NCBI GenBank assembly: GCA_904378095.1
Contig: CAJFHE010000014.1
Coordinates: 1 to 54,949, forward strand
Direction of reading: 5' to 3'
DNA: 54,949 nt
Source of the DNA: an uncultured Clostridia bacterium
GTDB lineage: Bacteria > Bacillota > Clostridia > TANB77 > CAG-508
In this document: positions 7,703 to 16,746 of the stretch, piece after piece
How positions within the stretch are numbered: position 1 is the first letter of the stretch
How the letters are laid out: the number at the start of each line of letters is the position of its first letter
The notes under the pieces: model-generated
The model's database searches: none
What the model saw: the letters and a program-made list of their open reading frames with translations, nothing else
What the model was told of the DNA's origin: nothing
Made by a program: the position numbers and the translations under genes

Positions 7703-7894
7703 ATGTTCTTTGTTATAGATAAATCAAAAATATTTTCATATGTAATAGCTATATGTACAGTAGTAATATTATTTGTAGCTGCAGCAGGTTTAAATAATAT
7801 ATCTGCAGATAATAGTGTAATGACATCAACCAATGTTGTAAATGCAAATGAAGTAAATAATGTAACTAATACTGTTATTAATGAAATAAATTAA
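7703..7894 (+). CDS. small secreted or membrane-anchored peptide (63 aa)
   Basis: The ATG follows GTGGAGGTTTTTTT. Residues 10-30 are one hydrophobic segment (IFSYVIAICTVVILFVAAAG) after a short basic start. The remaining 33 residues are polar and rich in Asn, Val and Thr (TSTNVVNANEVNNVTN), without cysteines. It could be a signal-anchor or a cleaved secreted peptide. No family is recognised. It precedes the gene at 7980 by 86 bases, and that gap holds an AT-rich imperfect hairpin. Confidence 0.6.
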   Translation: MFFVIDKSKIFSYVIAICTVVILFVAAAGLNNISADNSVMTSTNVVNANEVNNVTNTVINEIN

Positions 7895-7979
7895 GTGGAA
7901 AATTATTCATTTTATGAATAATTTATGAATATTTACTAATAATACATAATAATATAAATTATATATTTAGGAGTAAAAA

Positions 7980-8450
7980 ATGTTTTTTATAGGAGTTGTT
8001 ACCAATCAAAAGAATGAAGAGTATATAAAAAATAAATTATCTAATGTTGTACCAGCAGAAAACATCATATTTATTACAGAAAAAAATATTCTTAATATAA
8101 AAAATATAAAATTTGAAAGCTTATTAATCGATTCGAAGATTAATAATACAACAGAGCTTAGAAAAATAATTTCGAATTCTAAATATATAATATTAAATTC
8201 AGACATAGAGATGAATTTAGACGCTATTAAAAATCTGGATTTAGTAGTTATAACTTATGGTTTCAACAATAAATCAACATTCACAGTATCAAGTATAGAA
8301 GAAAATGACATAATAATATGTTTACAGAGAATTATTTTTAATAAAAAAGGTAACGAAATAGAGCCACAAGAATATGAGCTAAAAATCGATAAAGATATTG
8401 ATAAATATACAGCTATAGCGATTGAAATAATAAAAATACTATATAGCTAA
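7980..8450 (+). CDS. conserved-looking hypothetical protein (156 aa)
   Basis: The ATG follows TAGGAGTAAAAA. The protein alternates beta strands and helices (FFIGVVTNQKN ... ELRKIISNSKYIILNSD ... LDLVVITYGFNNKSTFTVSS ... DIIICLQRIIF), suggesting a Rossmann-like alpha/beta fold. The YGFNNKSTFT segment is reminiscent of strand-loop elements in Mur-ligase-like proteins, but there is no P-loop and I would not assign it. It is cytoplasmic, with no signal peptide. It sits directly upstream of the SSB gene, which has its own promoter. Confidence 0.6.
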   Translation: MFFIGVVTNQKNEEYIKNKLSNVVPAENIIFITEKNILNIKNIKFESLLIDSKINNTTELRKIISNSKYIILNSDIEMNLDAIKNLDLVVITYGFNNKSTFTVSSIEENDIIICLQRIIFNKKGNEIEPQEYELKIDKDIDKYTAIAIEIIKILYS

Positions 8451-8506
8451 ATTATATTGATATATAAATATAGAAATAAAAAAATTGCAAAAAATAACAT
8501 TTTATG

Positions 8507-8535
8507 TAGACAAAACCAAAAAAACGTAGTATAAT
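8507..8535 (+). promoter_or_regulatory. sigma-A type promoter of the SSB gene
   Basis: TAGACA (8507-8512) and TATAAT (8530-8535) are 17 bases apart, 60 bases upstream of the chosen SSB start. Confidence 0.7.
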
Positions 8536-8595
8536 AGGAAATATGAGGAAACGACTTTAATTTTTAACGATAAACAAATGGGGGAGGAAAATCAA

Positions 8596-9288
8596 TTGAA
8601 TACTTTGTATTTAGACAACAACCACATCACACTAGTGGGAAAGGTAACAAGTGAAAAAAGACTAAGCCATGAAATATATGGAGAAAAATTCTATGTATTT
8701 GATTTAAGTGTGCCACGTTTAAGTGGAAATTTTGACAACATACCAATTACTATTTCAGAAAGATTAATTACAGAAAAGGGGCTACCATTAGATAGTAAAA
8801 TGTCTATCACAGGACAATTTAGATCTTATAACAGCTACGAAGGTGAAAAAAACAGATTAGTACTTACAGTATTTGCTAAAAATGTTGAATTCTTAGAGGA
8901 CCAAGAATCAGACATACCTGTAGGAAAAGACTTTATTACAAACGAAGTTGTACTAGATGGATATATATGTAGAAAACCTATATATAGAAAAACTCCTTTT
9001 GGTAGAGAAATCGCAGATGTACTATTAGCAGTAAATAGATCTTATAACAAATCAGATTATATTCCTTGTATAGCATGGGGAAGAAATGCAAAATTCTGTG
9101 AAACTGTAGCTGTAGGAACAGAAATTAAAGTAGTTGGTAGAGTTCAATCAAGACAATACGAGAAAAAACATGAAGACGGAACTATAGAAAATAGAACTGC
9201 ATATGAAGTATCAGTAGCAACATTAGAAGTAATTGACAAGAAATCAGACGAAAACGAAGTGCCAAGCGAAGATAAGGAAGCTATATAA
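8596..9288 (+). CDS. ssb: single-stranded DNA-binding protein with two OB folds (230 aa)
   Basis: It binds single-stranded DNA. The C-terminal half is a normal SSB OB fold: NEVVLDGYICRKPIYRKT, then EIADVLLAVNRSY, YIPCIAWGRNA and GTEIKVVGRVQSR, ending in an acidic tail. The N-terminal 115 residues are a second, more divergent OB-like domain (ITLVGKVTSEKRLSHEIYGE ... MSITGQFRSYN). The protein is longer than a standard 150-residue SSB, and the tail does not end in the canonical DDDIPF. I prefer the TTG at 8596, because GGGGGAGG lies 9 bases ahead; the ATG at 8578 overlaps that ribosome site. The terminator at 9333 ends it. Confidence 0.8.
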   Translation: MNTLYLDNNHITLVGKVTSEKRLSHEIYGEKFYVFDLSVPRLSGNFDNIPITISERLITEKGLPLDSKMSITGQFRSYNSYEGEKNRLVLTVFAKNVEFLEDQESDIPVGKDFITNEVVLDGYICRKPIYRKTPFGREIADVLLAVNRSYNKSDYIPCIAWGRNAKFCETVAVGTEIKVVGRVQSRQYEKKHEDGTIENRTAYEVSVATLEVIDKKSDENEVPSEDKEAI

Positions 9289-9332
9289 TTAAATATAGAT
9301 TCTAACAAAAGATTGAACATAAAAAATTCCTA

Positions 9333-9363
9333 AAAAAATTCAGGTGATTCACCTGAATTTTTT
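9333..9363 (+). terminator. intrinsic terminator of the SSB gene
   Basis: A perfect 15-bp inverted repeat (AAAAAATTCAGGTGA with its complement) with a tiny loop and a T tail. Confidence 0.8.
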
Positions 9364-9370
9364 GTATGTC

Positions 9371-9409
9371 AAATCTTGTTTTTGGGGACGGAGGAAAAAA
9401 ACAAGATTT
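9371..9409 (+). repeat. REP-like element, family R1, copy 1
   Basis: A 39-bp imperfect palindrome: arms AAATCTTGTTTTT and AAAAAACAAGATTT flank a purine-rich GGGGACGGAGGA core. It lies between the SSB terminator and the 3' end of the minus-strand gene at 9408. Other copies are at 11991 (inverted), 30784, 32596 and 47287. Confidence 0.85.
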
Positions 9410-9692
9410 AATCTTTCTTTTCCTCTGGAATAACAATATTTTCTTTCTTTTCAGCTCTTGGCTTTTCTATTTCTAAATAATCAGAAACAGGCGAAATTTC
9501 CAAATCATTACCACCATTTATAACTTCAATTTTGGCTGGCTTTTTATTAGAATTTTCACTTTCTGGTTGCTCATCATTCTCTTCCGTATCAGCATTATTG
9601 TCAGGTGTATCAGCCAACTCAACTAATTTTTCTATATCCAAGTCGTCTGTAGAAAAAGTATATGATTTATCATCTTTATTATATGTGTACAT
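9408..9692 (-). CDS. acidic hypothetical protein (94 aa)
   Basis: The ATG on the minus strand follows ATGGAGGTAACAAC, a strong ribosome site. The N-terminal YTYNKDDKSYTFSTDDLDI could form a short beta hairpin. The rest is disordered, very acidic and rich in Asn, Glu and Pro (NNADTEENDEQPESENSNKK), ending in alternating Lys/Glu. No family is recognised. Its stop codon touches the end of an R1 repeat. It is divergent from scpB, whose promoter lies about 80 bases beyond the ATG of this gene. Confidence 0.6.
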   Translation of the reverse strand: MYTYNKDDKSYTFSTDDLDIEKLVELADTPDNNADTEENDEQPESENSNKKPAKIEVINGGNDLEISPVSDYLEIEKPRAEKKENIVIPEEKKD

Positions 9693-9768
9693 GTTGTTAC
9701 CTCCATTTTTTTAATTCATATTCAATATCAATTAAATTATAAATATAAAAATTCCCAAAGTCAAGATG

Positions 9769-9797
9769 TTTACAATAATTAAAATAAATGGTAAAAT
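9769..9797 (+). promoter_or_regulatory. sigma-A type promoter of scpB
   Basis: TTTACA (9769-9774) and TAAAAT (9792-9797) are 17 bases apart, 28 bases before the scpB ATG. Confidence 0.6.
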
Positions 9798-9824
9798 ATA
9801 GATGTTATAAAGGAAGGAAATGAA

Positions 9825-10442
9825 ATGGAACAAAGTAAAATTAAAGGAATAATCGAGGCAATTTTGTTTGCTGCTGGAAGAGAAGTTAAAATAAATGAAT
9901 TAATGTCAGCCTTAGAGCTTAGCTCAGAAGAGATTATAAATAATGTAGAATCTTTAAAATTAGATTATGAGAAGGAGGATAGAGGACTTTCTATAATTAA
10001 TTTGAATGATTCTTATCAGTTATGCACAAAAAAAGAATATTATGAATATATATATCCAATTTTTGATAAAAGAAGTAAGCCAAGTTTATCTCAGGCAGCT
10101 TTAGAAACATTGGCTATTATTGCATATAATCCTAGAATTACAAGAGCGGAGATAGAATCTATAAGAGGGGTTAATTCTGATGGAACTTTATATAAATTGC
10201 TTGATTATAATTTGATTGAAGAAGCTGGAAAGATGGATGCACCAGGCAGACCAATGACATATAAAACTTCTAAGGAGTTTTTAAGAATGTTTGGTTTATC
10301 TAGTTTGGATGAGTTGCCAGAGCTTCCAAGATATAAATTAGATGAAAATAGACAAATAGTAATAGATGAGATTATTGAGGAAAATGCGGAGGCTCCAATG
10401 CCCGAAAGGGAAGACAGTAGTGATTTGAAAGAAAATATATAG
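9825..10442 (+). CDS. scpB: segregation and condensation protein B (205 aa)
   Basis: ScpB is the winged-helix partner of ScpA and SMC in the bacterial condensin that compacts and separates the chromosome. Family landmarks are IKGIIEAILFAAGREVKI at the N-terminus, the central SLSQAALETLAIIAYNPRITR followed by IRGVNSDGTLYKLLDYNLIE, and GRPMTYKTSKEFLRMFGLSS near the end. The length is typical. The C-terminal 35 residues are an acidic tail (EIIEENAEAPMPEREDSS). The ATG follows AAAGGAAGGAAATGAA. scpA usually precedes scpB, but here scpB stands alone under its own promoter, with proS 51 bases downstream. Confidence 0.92.
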   Translation: MEQSKIKGIIEAILFAAGREVKINELMSALELSSEEIINNVESLKLDYEKEDRGLSIINLNDSYQLCTKKEYYEYIYPIFDKRSKPSLSQAALETLAIIAYNPRITRAEIESIRGVNSDGTLYKLLDYNLIEEAGKMDAPGRPMTYKTSKEFLRMFGLSSLDELPELPRYKLDENRQIVIDEIIEENAEAPMPEREDSSDLKENI

Positions 10443-10493
10443 CAAGGTGAAAAAGCAACCACTTTTATGATTTTAGGAAGGAATGTGATTAAA

Positions 10494-11933
10494 ATGAGTA
10501 ATAATAAAGATTTCGTAAAAGAGATAACAAATATAGAAGAAGACTTCGCTCAGTGGTATACAGATATAGTTTTAAAAGCTGAGCTTGCAGATTATACAGA
10601 TGTAAAAGGATTTATTTCAATCCGCCCATATGGATATGCAATATGGGAAAATATACAAAAATATACAGATAATTTATTAAAAAAGAATGGGGTAAAAAAT
10701 ATAGCAATGCCAGTACTTATACCAGAAAGCTTATTGCAAAAAGAAAAAGACCATGTTGAAGGTTTTGCACCAGAAGTAGCATGGGTTACAATGGGTGGAG
10801 GAGAAGAGTTAGAAGAAAGACTATGTGTAAGGCCAACTTCTGAAACTGTATTTTCTACTATGTACTCTAAATGGTTAAGTTCATGGAGGGAATTACCATT
10901 TTTATATAATCAATGGTGTAATGTATTAAGATGGGAAAAAGAAACAAGACCATTTTTACGCTCAAGAGAATTTTTATGGCAAGAAGGTCACACAATACAT
11001 GAGACAGCTGAAGAAGCACAAAAGTTTACTCTACAAATACTTGATGTATATGCAGATGTAATAGAGAATTTGTTAGCTATACCTGTTCTAAAAGGAAGAA
11101 AAACTAAAACAGAGCAGTTTGCAGGTGCTGACGCAACATATACTGTAGAGACATTGATGCATGATGGTAGAGCTTTACAAGCAGGAACATCTCATTATTT
11201 TGGACAAAATTTTTCAAAGCCATTTGAAATTAAATTCCAAAATAGGGAAGGAAAAGAAGAGTATGCATATCAAACATCATGGGGAATTAGCACAAGACTT
11301 ATAGGAGCTGTAATAATGGCACATGGTGATAATAGAGGATTAAAATTACCACCAAGAGTAGCACCAATTCAAGTCGTTATTGTTCCTGTAGCAATGCATA
11401 AAGAAGGAGTTAAAGAAAAAGCAGAGGAATTATATAATTCTCTATCAGAAAAATATAGGGTAGAATTAGATGTAAGAGAGCAGTATTCACCAGGATATAA
11501 ATTTAATGATTGGGAAATGAGAGGAGTACCAGTAAGAATAGAAATAGGACCACGCGATATTGAAGCAAATAAATGTGTAGTGGTAAGAAGAGACACTGCA
11601 GAGAAAATAGATGTAAGCTTAGACGAATTATCAGAAAAATTAAATGAAATATTAGAGAGCATACAAAAAAATATGTATGAAGAATGTAAGAAAAATGTAG
11701 AGCAAAAAACAACTGTAGCCACAAACATGGATGAATTTACTGAAAACTTGAATAATAATCAGGGATATGTAAAAACCATGTGGTGCGGTGATGCAGAATG
11801 CGAAGAAAAAATACACGAATTAACTGGAGCAAAATCTAGATGTATGCCATTTGAGCAAGAAAAAATATCAGATAAGTGTGTATATTGTGGAAAACCAGCA
11901 GATAAAATGGTGGTTTGGGGAAGACAATATTAG
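10494..11933 (+). CDS. proS: prolyl-tRNA synthetase, archaeal/eukaryotic type (479 aa)
   Basis: It charges tRNA-Pro with proline (class II synthetase). Class II motifs are visible: [15 protein letters not shown] then [15 protein letters not shown] (motif 2 region), [12 protein letters not shown], and [20 protein letters not shown] (motif 3). It is short and lacks the insertion domain of the E. coli type. It has the C-terminal zinc-type extension of the archaeal type ([10 protein letters not shown] ... [19 protein letters not shown]). The start is the ATG at 10494 behind AGGAAGGAATGTGATT; upstream codons 10467-10493 are not family-like. No T-box leader fits in the 51-base gap after scpB, so it probably relies on the scpB promoter. 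Confidence 0.95.
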   Translation: MSNNKDFVKEITNIEEDFAQWYTDIVLKAELADYTDVKGFISIRPYGYAIWENIQKYTDNLLKKNGVKNIAMPVLIPESLLQKEKDHVEGFAPEVAWVTMGGGEELEERLCVRPTSETVFSTMYSKWLSSWRELPFLYNQWCNVLRWEKETRPFLRSREFLWQEGHTIHETAEEAQKFTLQILDVYADVIENLLAIPVLKGRKTKTEQFAGADATYTVETLMHDGRALQAGTSHYFGQNFSKPFEIKFQNREGKEEYAYQTSWGISTRLIGAVIMAHGDNRGLKLPPRVAPIQVVIVPVAMHKEGVKEKAEELYNSLSEKYRVELDVREQYSPGYKFNDWEMRGVPVRIEIGPRDIEANKCVVVRRDTAEKIDVSLDELSEKLNEILESIQKNMYEECKKNVEQKTTVATNMDEFTENLNNNQGYVKTMWCGDAECEEKIHELTGAKSRCMPFEQEKISDKCVYCGKPADKMVVWGRQY

Positions 11934-11938
11934 TAACT

Positions 11939-11979
11939 AAAAGCTTGAGCAGAAGAAGGTTCCTTTTGCTCAAGCTTTT
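11939..11979 (+). terminator. intrinsic terminator of scpB-proS
   Basis: A 12-bp stem AAAAGCTTGAGC/GCTCAAGCTTTT (11939-11950 with 11968-11979) is followed by an A-rich stretch. It is also usable by the convergent gene at 11989. Confidence 0.75.
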
Positions 11980-11988
11980 AACAAAAAA

Positions 11989-12783
11989 TCAAATCTTGTT
12001 TTTTTCCTCCGTCCCCAAAAACAAGTCAAATAAACTCATGTTACCTTCTATCACATCTGAATTGCTTGAGTGAGTAGCATTTGCTTTATCTGCATCATTG
12101 CTAGCATCGCTATCTTCAGATATGCTATCATCTTCCTCAGCATCACCTAAAGGAGTTCTATTTATAACATCATAATGATATACATCTAAAGGAGAGCCTA
12201 TTACATTTTTTGAAGTGTCAGAGTTTTCTTCTTCTAAAGGCTCATCACCAAAATCTTGAGTTAAAATTTCTAAAAGTTTTGGGTACATTGCTCCTGCATG
12301 CCTTTTCCAATTATCAACAATTTGCTTTGCTTGCTCGCGTGAGCCAGCGAATGTTTTTACTTCAAAAAGACAATCATTATTTTCCATGATTTTGCAGGTT
12401 ACATTATAATAGTTCTCGTTAACTGGTGTGTATTCTGCAACAATAGAGTCTTCTTCATTAACATTATCTAAAGTATATTTTAAATTAGTATCTACTTGCA
12501 ATTTTATAATTCCTGGCAAGATATCTTCAGTGAGCTCCAATGTTTTAGAGCCTTTTTCAGTTATTGAATACATCTGTTGCTCTTCTTTTTCATAAGTAAA
12601 AACAAATCCACTTTTTACTAAATCTAATAAGAATTGCTGAAAATAAAAATAATTCATATCTAGTGCAGAAAGTACGATTTTATATAGAGCTGTATTCGTA
12701 ATGGCTCTTTTTATATTATCTAAAATATATAAAATAAGAACCTTGCTTTCTGCTAATGTTTCATCATTAGATGTCAATTTCAA
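11989..12783 (-). CDS. DUF4364 family protein with acidic extension (264 aa)
   Basis: Residues 1-175 match the DUF4364 family of Clostridia, thought to be a winged-helix regulator: AESKVLILYILDNIKRAIT, then MNYFYFQQFLLDLVKSGF and TEKGSKTLELTEDILPG. After that comes a disordered acidic tail of about 80 residues (SISEDSDASNDADKANAT) that is not typical. The last residues, LGTEEKNKI, are encoded by an R1 repeat. The likely start is the TTG at 12781-12783, because AAGAGGTGAT lies 7 bases ahead; a GTG three codons upstream sits inside that ribosome site. The target is unknown. Confidence 0.8.
   Translation of the reverse strand: MKLTSNDETLAESKVLILYILDNIKRAITNTALYKIVLSALDMNYFYFQQFLLDLVKSGFVFTYEKEEQQMYSITEKGSKTLELTEDILPGIIKLQVDTNLKYTLDNVNEEDSIVAEYTPVNENYYNVTCKIMENNDCLFEVKTFAGSREQAKQIVDNWKRHAGAMYPKLLEILTQDFGDEPLEEENSDTSKNVIGSPLDVYHYDVINRTPLGDAEEDDSISEDSDASNDADKANATHSSNSDVIEGNMSLFDLFLGTEEKNKI
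11991..12026 (-). repeat. REP-like element, family R1, copy 2 (inverted, inside a gene end)
   Basis: The reverse complement of the copy at 9371 (CCTCCGTCCCC core), with one arm altered (ACAAGTCAAA). It overlaps the last 12 codons and the stop of the DUF4364 gene. In that frame the repeat encodes GTEEKNKI followed by TGA. Confidence 0.85.
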
Positions 12784-12909
12784 AGATATCACCTCTTAAA
12801 AAATTTTAAAATTCACATTGCAATTATAACATAAATCTAATAAAAATGCTATTTTTTTAATTATATTTATGTTATAATCAATATAACTATGTACAAAAGG
12901 AGCAATATA

Positions 12910-13581
12910 ATGAAAGATAAAACATTATATGAAGTATTGGAAGTGAGCGAAAATGCTTCAGCAGAGATAATAGAAAAAGCATATAAAGTTTTAGCAAAAA
13001 AGTATCATCCTGATTTGCAGAGTCCAGGGGACAAGCAAAATGCAGAAAATAAAATGAAGCAGATTAATGAAGCTTATGAAATACTTGGCAATGAAGAAAA
13101 AAGAAGAGAATATGACAGACAACTGCAGCAAGAAAGAGAAGAAGCGAAAATTGAGCAGGAAGAAAGATTAAAAAATCAAACACAGAATGATTTTTATAAT
13201 GCTAATTCAAATAACTATAATAATTCTGAGAGAGAAATATACGAAGATAAGTTGCAAAAAGAAGAAGAGCTCCAAAGAAAAGAGATGCAGGAAAAATTAG
13301 ATAAAGAATATGAAAATGCATATTATGATTATTTAAAAAGTTTGGGATATAAAGTTAAACATCGTTGGACAAAAGAAAATTTTAAGGACATTCTTATAGT
13401 AATAATTATTATGGCAATAATTATTACAGCTTTGTGGTTTATTCCACCATCACATGATTGGATAGTAAATTTTTATGAGCAGAATCCAATTATTAAAACA
13501 ATTGTAGATATTATAGTGGGAATTGTAACAGGGATATTTGGTGGAATATGGAAATTCATAACAGGTATATTCGCACAATAG
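12910..13581 (+). CDS. J-domain membrane protein (223 aa)
   Basis: Residues 1-65 are a DnaJ J domain with the HPD triad in [12 protein letters not shown] and the [20 protein letters not shown] helix. It should stimulate an Hsp70 (DnaK) partner. The glycine-rich and zinc-finger parts of true DnaJ are missing. A charged coiled coil ([19 protein letters not shown]) follows, then two hydrophobic segments near residues 165-182 ([17 protein letters not shown]) and 197-220. It is therefore a membrane-tethered co-chaperone. The start is the ATG at 12910 behind AAAGGAGC; the opening seven codons upstream has no ribosome site. It stands alone, ended by the hairpin at 13582. Confidence 0.85.
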   Translation: MKDKTLYEVLEVSENASAEIIEKAYKVLAKKYHPDLQSPGDKQNAENKMKQINEAYEILGNEEKRREYDRQLQQEREEAKIEQEERLKNQTQNDFYNANSNNYNNSEREIYEDKLQKEEELQRKEMQEKLDKEYENAYYDYLKSLGYKVKHRWTKENFKDILIVIIIMAIIITALWFIPPSHDWIVNFYEQNPIIKTIVDIIVGIVTGIFGGIWKFITGIFAQ

Positions 13582-13624
13582 AAAAAGCTCGAGGATAGAT
13601 TTTGAATCCACCTTCGAGCTTTTT
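13582..13624 (+). terminator. intrinsic terminator of the J-domain gene
   Basis: An 11-bp stem AAAAAGCTCGA/TCGAGCTTTTT (13582-13592 with 13614-13624), directly after the stop codon. Confidence 0.8.
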
Positions 13625-13656
13625 ACTTTATATATTAATTATAATACATTTTAATG

Positions 13657-13845
13657 TTATCCTATGTTAGACTTATCGTCATCATCTAAGTTATCTAAAC
13701 TAAATTTCAATAAAGTAATTACAGTTCTATTGAAAGATAAATTTTTAAGGTTAGCTAATTTTTGTACATCATCTACAATGTTTTCTGGTAAGCGTAAAGT
13801 TTTGCTTATACCACTATGATTTTTTGGGATTTTTAATTTATTCAT
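13657..13845 (-). CDS. ribbon-helix-helix (Arc/CopG-like) DNA-binding protein (62 aa)
   Basis: A single ribbon-helix-helix domain: the strand SKTLRLPENIVDDVQKLAN and helices LKNLSFNRTVITLLKFSLDN, with an acidic end (DDDDKSN). Such proteins are dimeric repressors, often of themselves or of an adjacent toxin gene, but no toxin ORF is adjacent here. The minus-strand ATG follows CAGGAGGTAGTATATT, an excellent ribosome site. The 235 bases upstream are AT-rich and hold no ORF I can support. Confidence 0.75.
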   Translation of the reverse strand: MNKLKIPKNHSGISKTLRLPENIVDDVQKLANLKNLSFNRTVITLLKFSLDNLDDDDKSNIG

Positions 13846-14081
13846 AATATACTACCTCCTGCAAGTATTTTACAATGAAAATAACCAGAAATATGCACCT
13901 AATATAGAATGCGACAATACTCTAGGGGTAATTTTTATTATGTTAAAAACTTATAACTAAACCTATACCTATAATAGCGTACCAAATAATATAAAATCTA
14001 CAAAAAAATTAATATTTAATTTATTTTTAACATTATACATAATATCTCTATTTCTTTCAAGCATCTGCCACACTTGTTCTA

Positions 14082-15539
14082 CTATATATTCTTAATGTCT
14101 CTTCTCTTAAAGACAACACAACTTACAACAATCATAATTAATAAGTAAATCAAGCAAATAGCTAATGAGAATAGTACGGTTAGTCCATCAAATAAAGGTG
14201 TTCCTCCAAACAAATAGTAGGTAAAATCCCAGTTAGGTGTTACAAAGTAAATAATTTGCTTAATATCATATACTAAAGCAAGCTGATTTATAAAAGCAGC
14301 TGACATATATCCTAAAAATGGAACAGCTATTGCTAGAGCACTATTAGTAAACAAAGTACTACAAGCGAATGCAAGTGTAGTTAGTAATATATAAATTGGC
14401 ATTTTACATATACCTATTAATCCTACATATGCTAATATATTCATAGTTTCTACTCTATTTGTATCAAAATTATAGAATATTGCAGGTGTGGTTAAACTAT
14501 CAAATCCGAAAACTATGCTACCAACTACTAATTGGCAAACTGCAATAAATACAATTGTTAATACTAATATTAATAAGCAGACAATAAATTTTGATAGCAA
14601 TATTTTTATTCTATTGTATGGTTTTACAAGTAAAAGCTTGATTGTGCCTTTATTAAATTCATCACTTACAATAGAGCCAGCAATTACAATGCCAATAATT
14701 AAAATAAATAACTCATAATTATTAAATAGGGTAAGGAAAATTTCTCTACCATTATTATCTAAACTAATATTGTTTTCAAGATAATATCTAGCTAAACTTG
14801 CTTGCTCAAGACTAGTTTGATAGTCCTGTCTTTCTTCTGGATTTAATTCTTCTATTTTAGAATTTTCATATTGATGCACAGTACTTTGATAACCATAATA
14901 TGACTGTAGTTGGTCATTTAAAAAGCTTGGTGCATAACTAATATTTTTATCAAGTCTCCATTCATCAATTTGTTTCTGCAATTCTAAATTATAAATTGTA
15001 TCTTCTATAGAAGCAAGTGCTTGACTATCTTTTACAATTTCCTTTTGGTTATATTGCTCTTCTAAAGAAGAATTGATTTCCTCTAAATCCATATTAACAA
15101 AATATTTCCAATCGTCTGCATCCATTCTTTCAATTGCAGTGTCATAAGCAGTTTTTGCTTCATTATATGCTTCTTCTGTTATTTCATCAGAATATTCGTG
15201 AGCCACAATTGTATTTATATCAGAAGTAAGCATGCTGTTAATTACAAATGCTTGCCAGCTTTCATTACCATATTCCTTTGTAAGATTTAGTAGCTCTACT
15301 TGAGTTTTATAATTAATATAATCAGAAAGCTCTGAAGCATTCTGAGGATTTAAGCTTTCTAGCATACTTTCATAATATTCTATATCACCTTCATAATAAT
15401 AGTGATAAGAATAACCATCATCTGTAACTTTTATCATAATATTCATAAGTAAAATATACGCTAAAGTAATAATAAGCAAAATATATATTGTCTTTTTCTT
15501 AAAAATTTTCTTTAATTCATTTCCAATTAAATTAATCAA
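14082..15539 (-). CDS. ABC-2 type transporter permease (485 aa)
   Basis: The membrane subunit of the exporter encoded with the ATPase next to it. One N-terminal membrane helix (residues 14-34) is followed by an external domain of about 230 residues rich in Glu, Gln and Tyr with coiled-coil character. Five or six C-terminal membrane helices start near ELFILIIGIVIAGSIVSDEF (about residue 275), the typical signature of the BcrB/NatB-like ABC-2 family. The start is a TTG (15537-15539) with GGAGGT 7 bases ahead, located inside the end of the ATPase gene, so the two are translationally coupled. The substrate could be a peptide antibiotic, lipid or ion and is not readable. Confidence 0.85.
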   Translation of the reverse strand: MINLIGNELKKIFKKKTIYILLIITLAYILLMNIMIKVTDDGYSYHYYYEGDIEYYESMLESLNPQNASELSDYINYKTQVELLNLTKEYGNESWQAFVINSMLTSDINTIVAHEYSDEITEEAYNEAKTAYDTAIERMDADDWKYFVNMDLEEINSSLEEQYNQKEIVKDSQALASIEDTIYNLELQKQIDEWRLDKNISYAPSFLNDQLQSYYGYQSTVHQYENSKIEELNPEERQDYQTSLEQASLARYYLENNISLDNNGREIFLTLFNNYELFILIIGIVIAGSIVSDEFNKGTIKLLLVKPYNRIKILLSKFIVCLLILVLTIVFIAVCQLVVGSIVFGFDSLTTPAIFYNFDTNRVETMNILAYVGLIGICKMPIYILLTTLAFACSTLFTNSALAIAVPFLGYMSAAFINQLALVYDIKQIIYFVTPNWDFTYYLFGGTPLFDGLTVLFSLAICLIYLLIMIVVSCVVFKRRDIKNI

Positions 15540-16443
15540 TTACATTACCTCCTGTCTTTTTAAAGAATGCATCCTCTAGGCTTACCACGTCTTCTTTGAT
15601 AGAATATATTTTAATGTCCTGTAAAACTAACTTCTTTATAATAAATGGAATATTCTCTTTATCGGAGTGAACTAAAATATGAGTACTATCTTGCGCGGTA
15701 GACATATCACCAATAATAATCCTTGCTCTTTTACTATCATCTACTTCAATAATGTAATTTCCATCAGAAGTTTCTTTTTTTACTTCTTCAATATCACTAG
15801 TTTCAACAATTACACCATTTTTTATAATACATACCTTATTACAGAAGCTCTCCAACTCGGCTAAATTATGGCTGGAAATTAAAATGCCCATATTTTCTTC
15901 TTTAGCAAGCTTAACTAAAAGATTACGCAAATCTCTTATACCTTCAGGGTCTAAGCCATTTGTAGGCTCATCTAAAATTAACAAATTAGGTTTGTGAAGT
16001 ATTGCTTGTGCGACACCTAAACGTTGCCTCATACCTAAGGAATATTTGCCAACTTTATCATTAATTCTATTTTCCAATCCAACTAGTTTTACAACCTCAT
16101 CAATTCTGGGCTTATCTACATTACTATATAAATTGGCGATTAACTTTAAATTGTCATATCCAGATAAATACATGTATAAATCAGGATTTTCGATAATAGC
16201 GCCAACTTTAGAAATGGCCTTTTCAAAGTTTTTCTTAATGTCAAATCCGTTGATTGTTACTGAGCCACTTCCTATTTTTTGCAAGCCTAGTATTAATTTA
16301 ATTGTTGTGGTTTTACCAGCACCATTAGGTCCAATAAATCCTAAAATATCGCCACTTGAAACGTTTAAAGATACTCCTTTCAAAATTTCTTTTTTTCTAA
16401 AACTTTTATGCAAGTTATCGCATTTTAAAATTACGTTTTGCAT
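15532..16443 (-). CDS. ABC transporter ATP-binding protein, BcrA/NatA-like (303 aa)
   Basis: The nucleotide-binding subunit powering the permease downstream. Walker A is GPNGAGKTT (residues 38-46), the signature YSLGMRQR lies near 143, and Walker B with the D-loop is LLILDEPTNGLDPEG (about 160-174), then the H-loop ISSHNLAELES. An 80-residue C-terminal domain after residue 220 is typical of the bacitracin-resistance/Na+ exporter subgroup. The ATG follows GAAGGAGGGATGAT on the minus strand. Its last 8 bases overlap the permease gene. No regulator of this pair is adjacent. Confidence 0.92.
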   Translation of the reverse strand: MQNVILKCDNLHKSFRKKEILKGVSLNVSSGDILGFIGPNGAGKTTTIKLILGLQKIGSGSVTINGFDIKKNFEKAISKVGAIIENPDLYMYLSGYDNLKLIANLYSNVDKPRIDEVVKLVGLENRINDKVGKYSLGMRQRLGVAQAILHKPNLLILDEPTNGLDPEGIRDLRNLLVKLAKEENMGILISSHNLAELESFCNKVCIIKNGVIVETSDIEEVKKETSDGNYIIEVDDSKRARIIIGDMSTAQDSTHILVHSDKENIPFIIKKLVLQDIKIYSIKEDVVSLEDAFFKKTGGNVID

Positions 16444-16746
16444 ATCATCCCTCCTTCGTTAGAAATTATCTTACCATTAATTTCTTAAATTACAAGTAAG
16501 AAATAATTAAGAAATTATTAAATTATTACAGATGTGTTACAGAAATATTAAAAATATGTTACATTTTGCCAAAAGTATTGATAAAATTAAACTAATGGGC
16601 TAAAACAAGATTTCCTCCAAAATCTTTTTCACAACAGTAGTTGATTTATCAAGTTAGGTATAGTAAAATAGAATAGACGAAGAACTTGTGCAGAAGGGAT
16701 TACTACTAATAATGTGTGTGACTTTCAAGGAGGAAGAGAATAAAAA
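16444..16746 (+). promoter_or_regulatory. divergent intergenic region with the trmB promoter
   Basis: These 303 bases separate the ABC operon (minus) from trmB (plus). On the plus strand TTGATT (16641-16646) and TAAAAT (16664-16669) are 17 bases apart and probably drive trmB. The ABC side is AT-rich with no clear hairpin. A sequence AAAACAAGATTTCC at 16602 resembles one arm of the R1 repeat, without its partner. Confidence 0.45.

Noticed and set aside
10443..10493. T-box leader before proS
   Set aside because: The gap is only 51 bases, too short for a T-box, and no specifier hairpin is visible.
13657..13845. Toxin-antitoxin pair with the ribbon-helix-helix protein as antitoxin
   Set aside because: No toxin-like ORF lies on either side in the same direction; the neighbours are the J-domain gene and the ABC operon.
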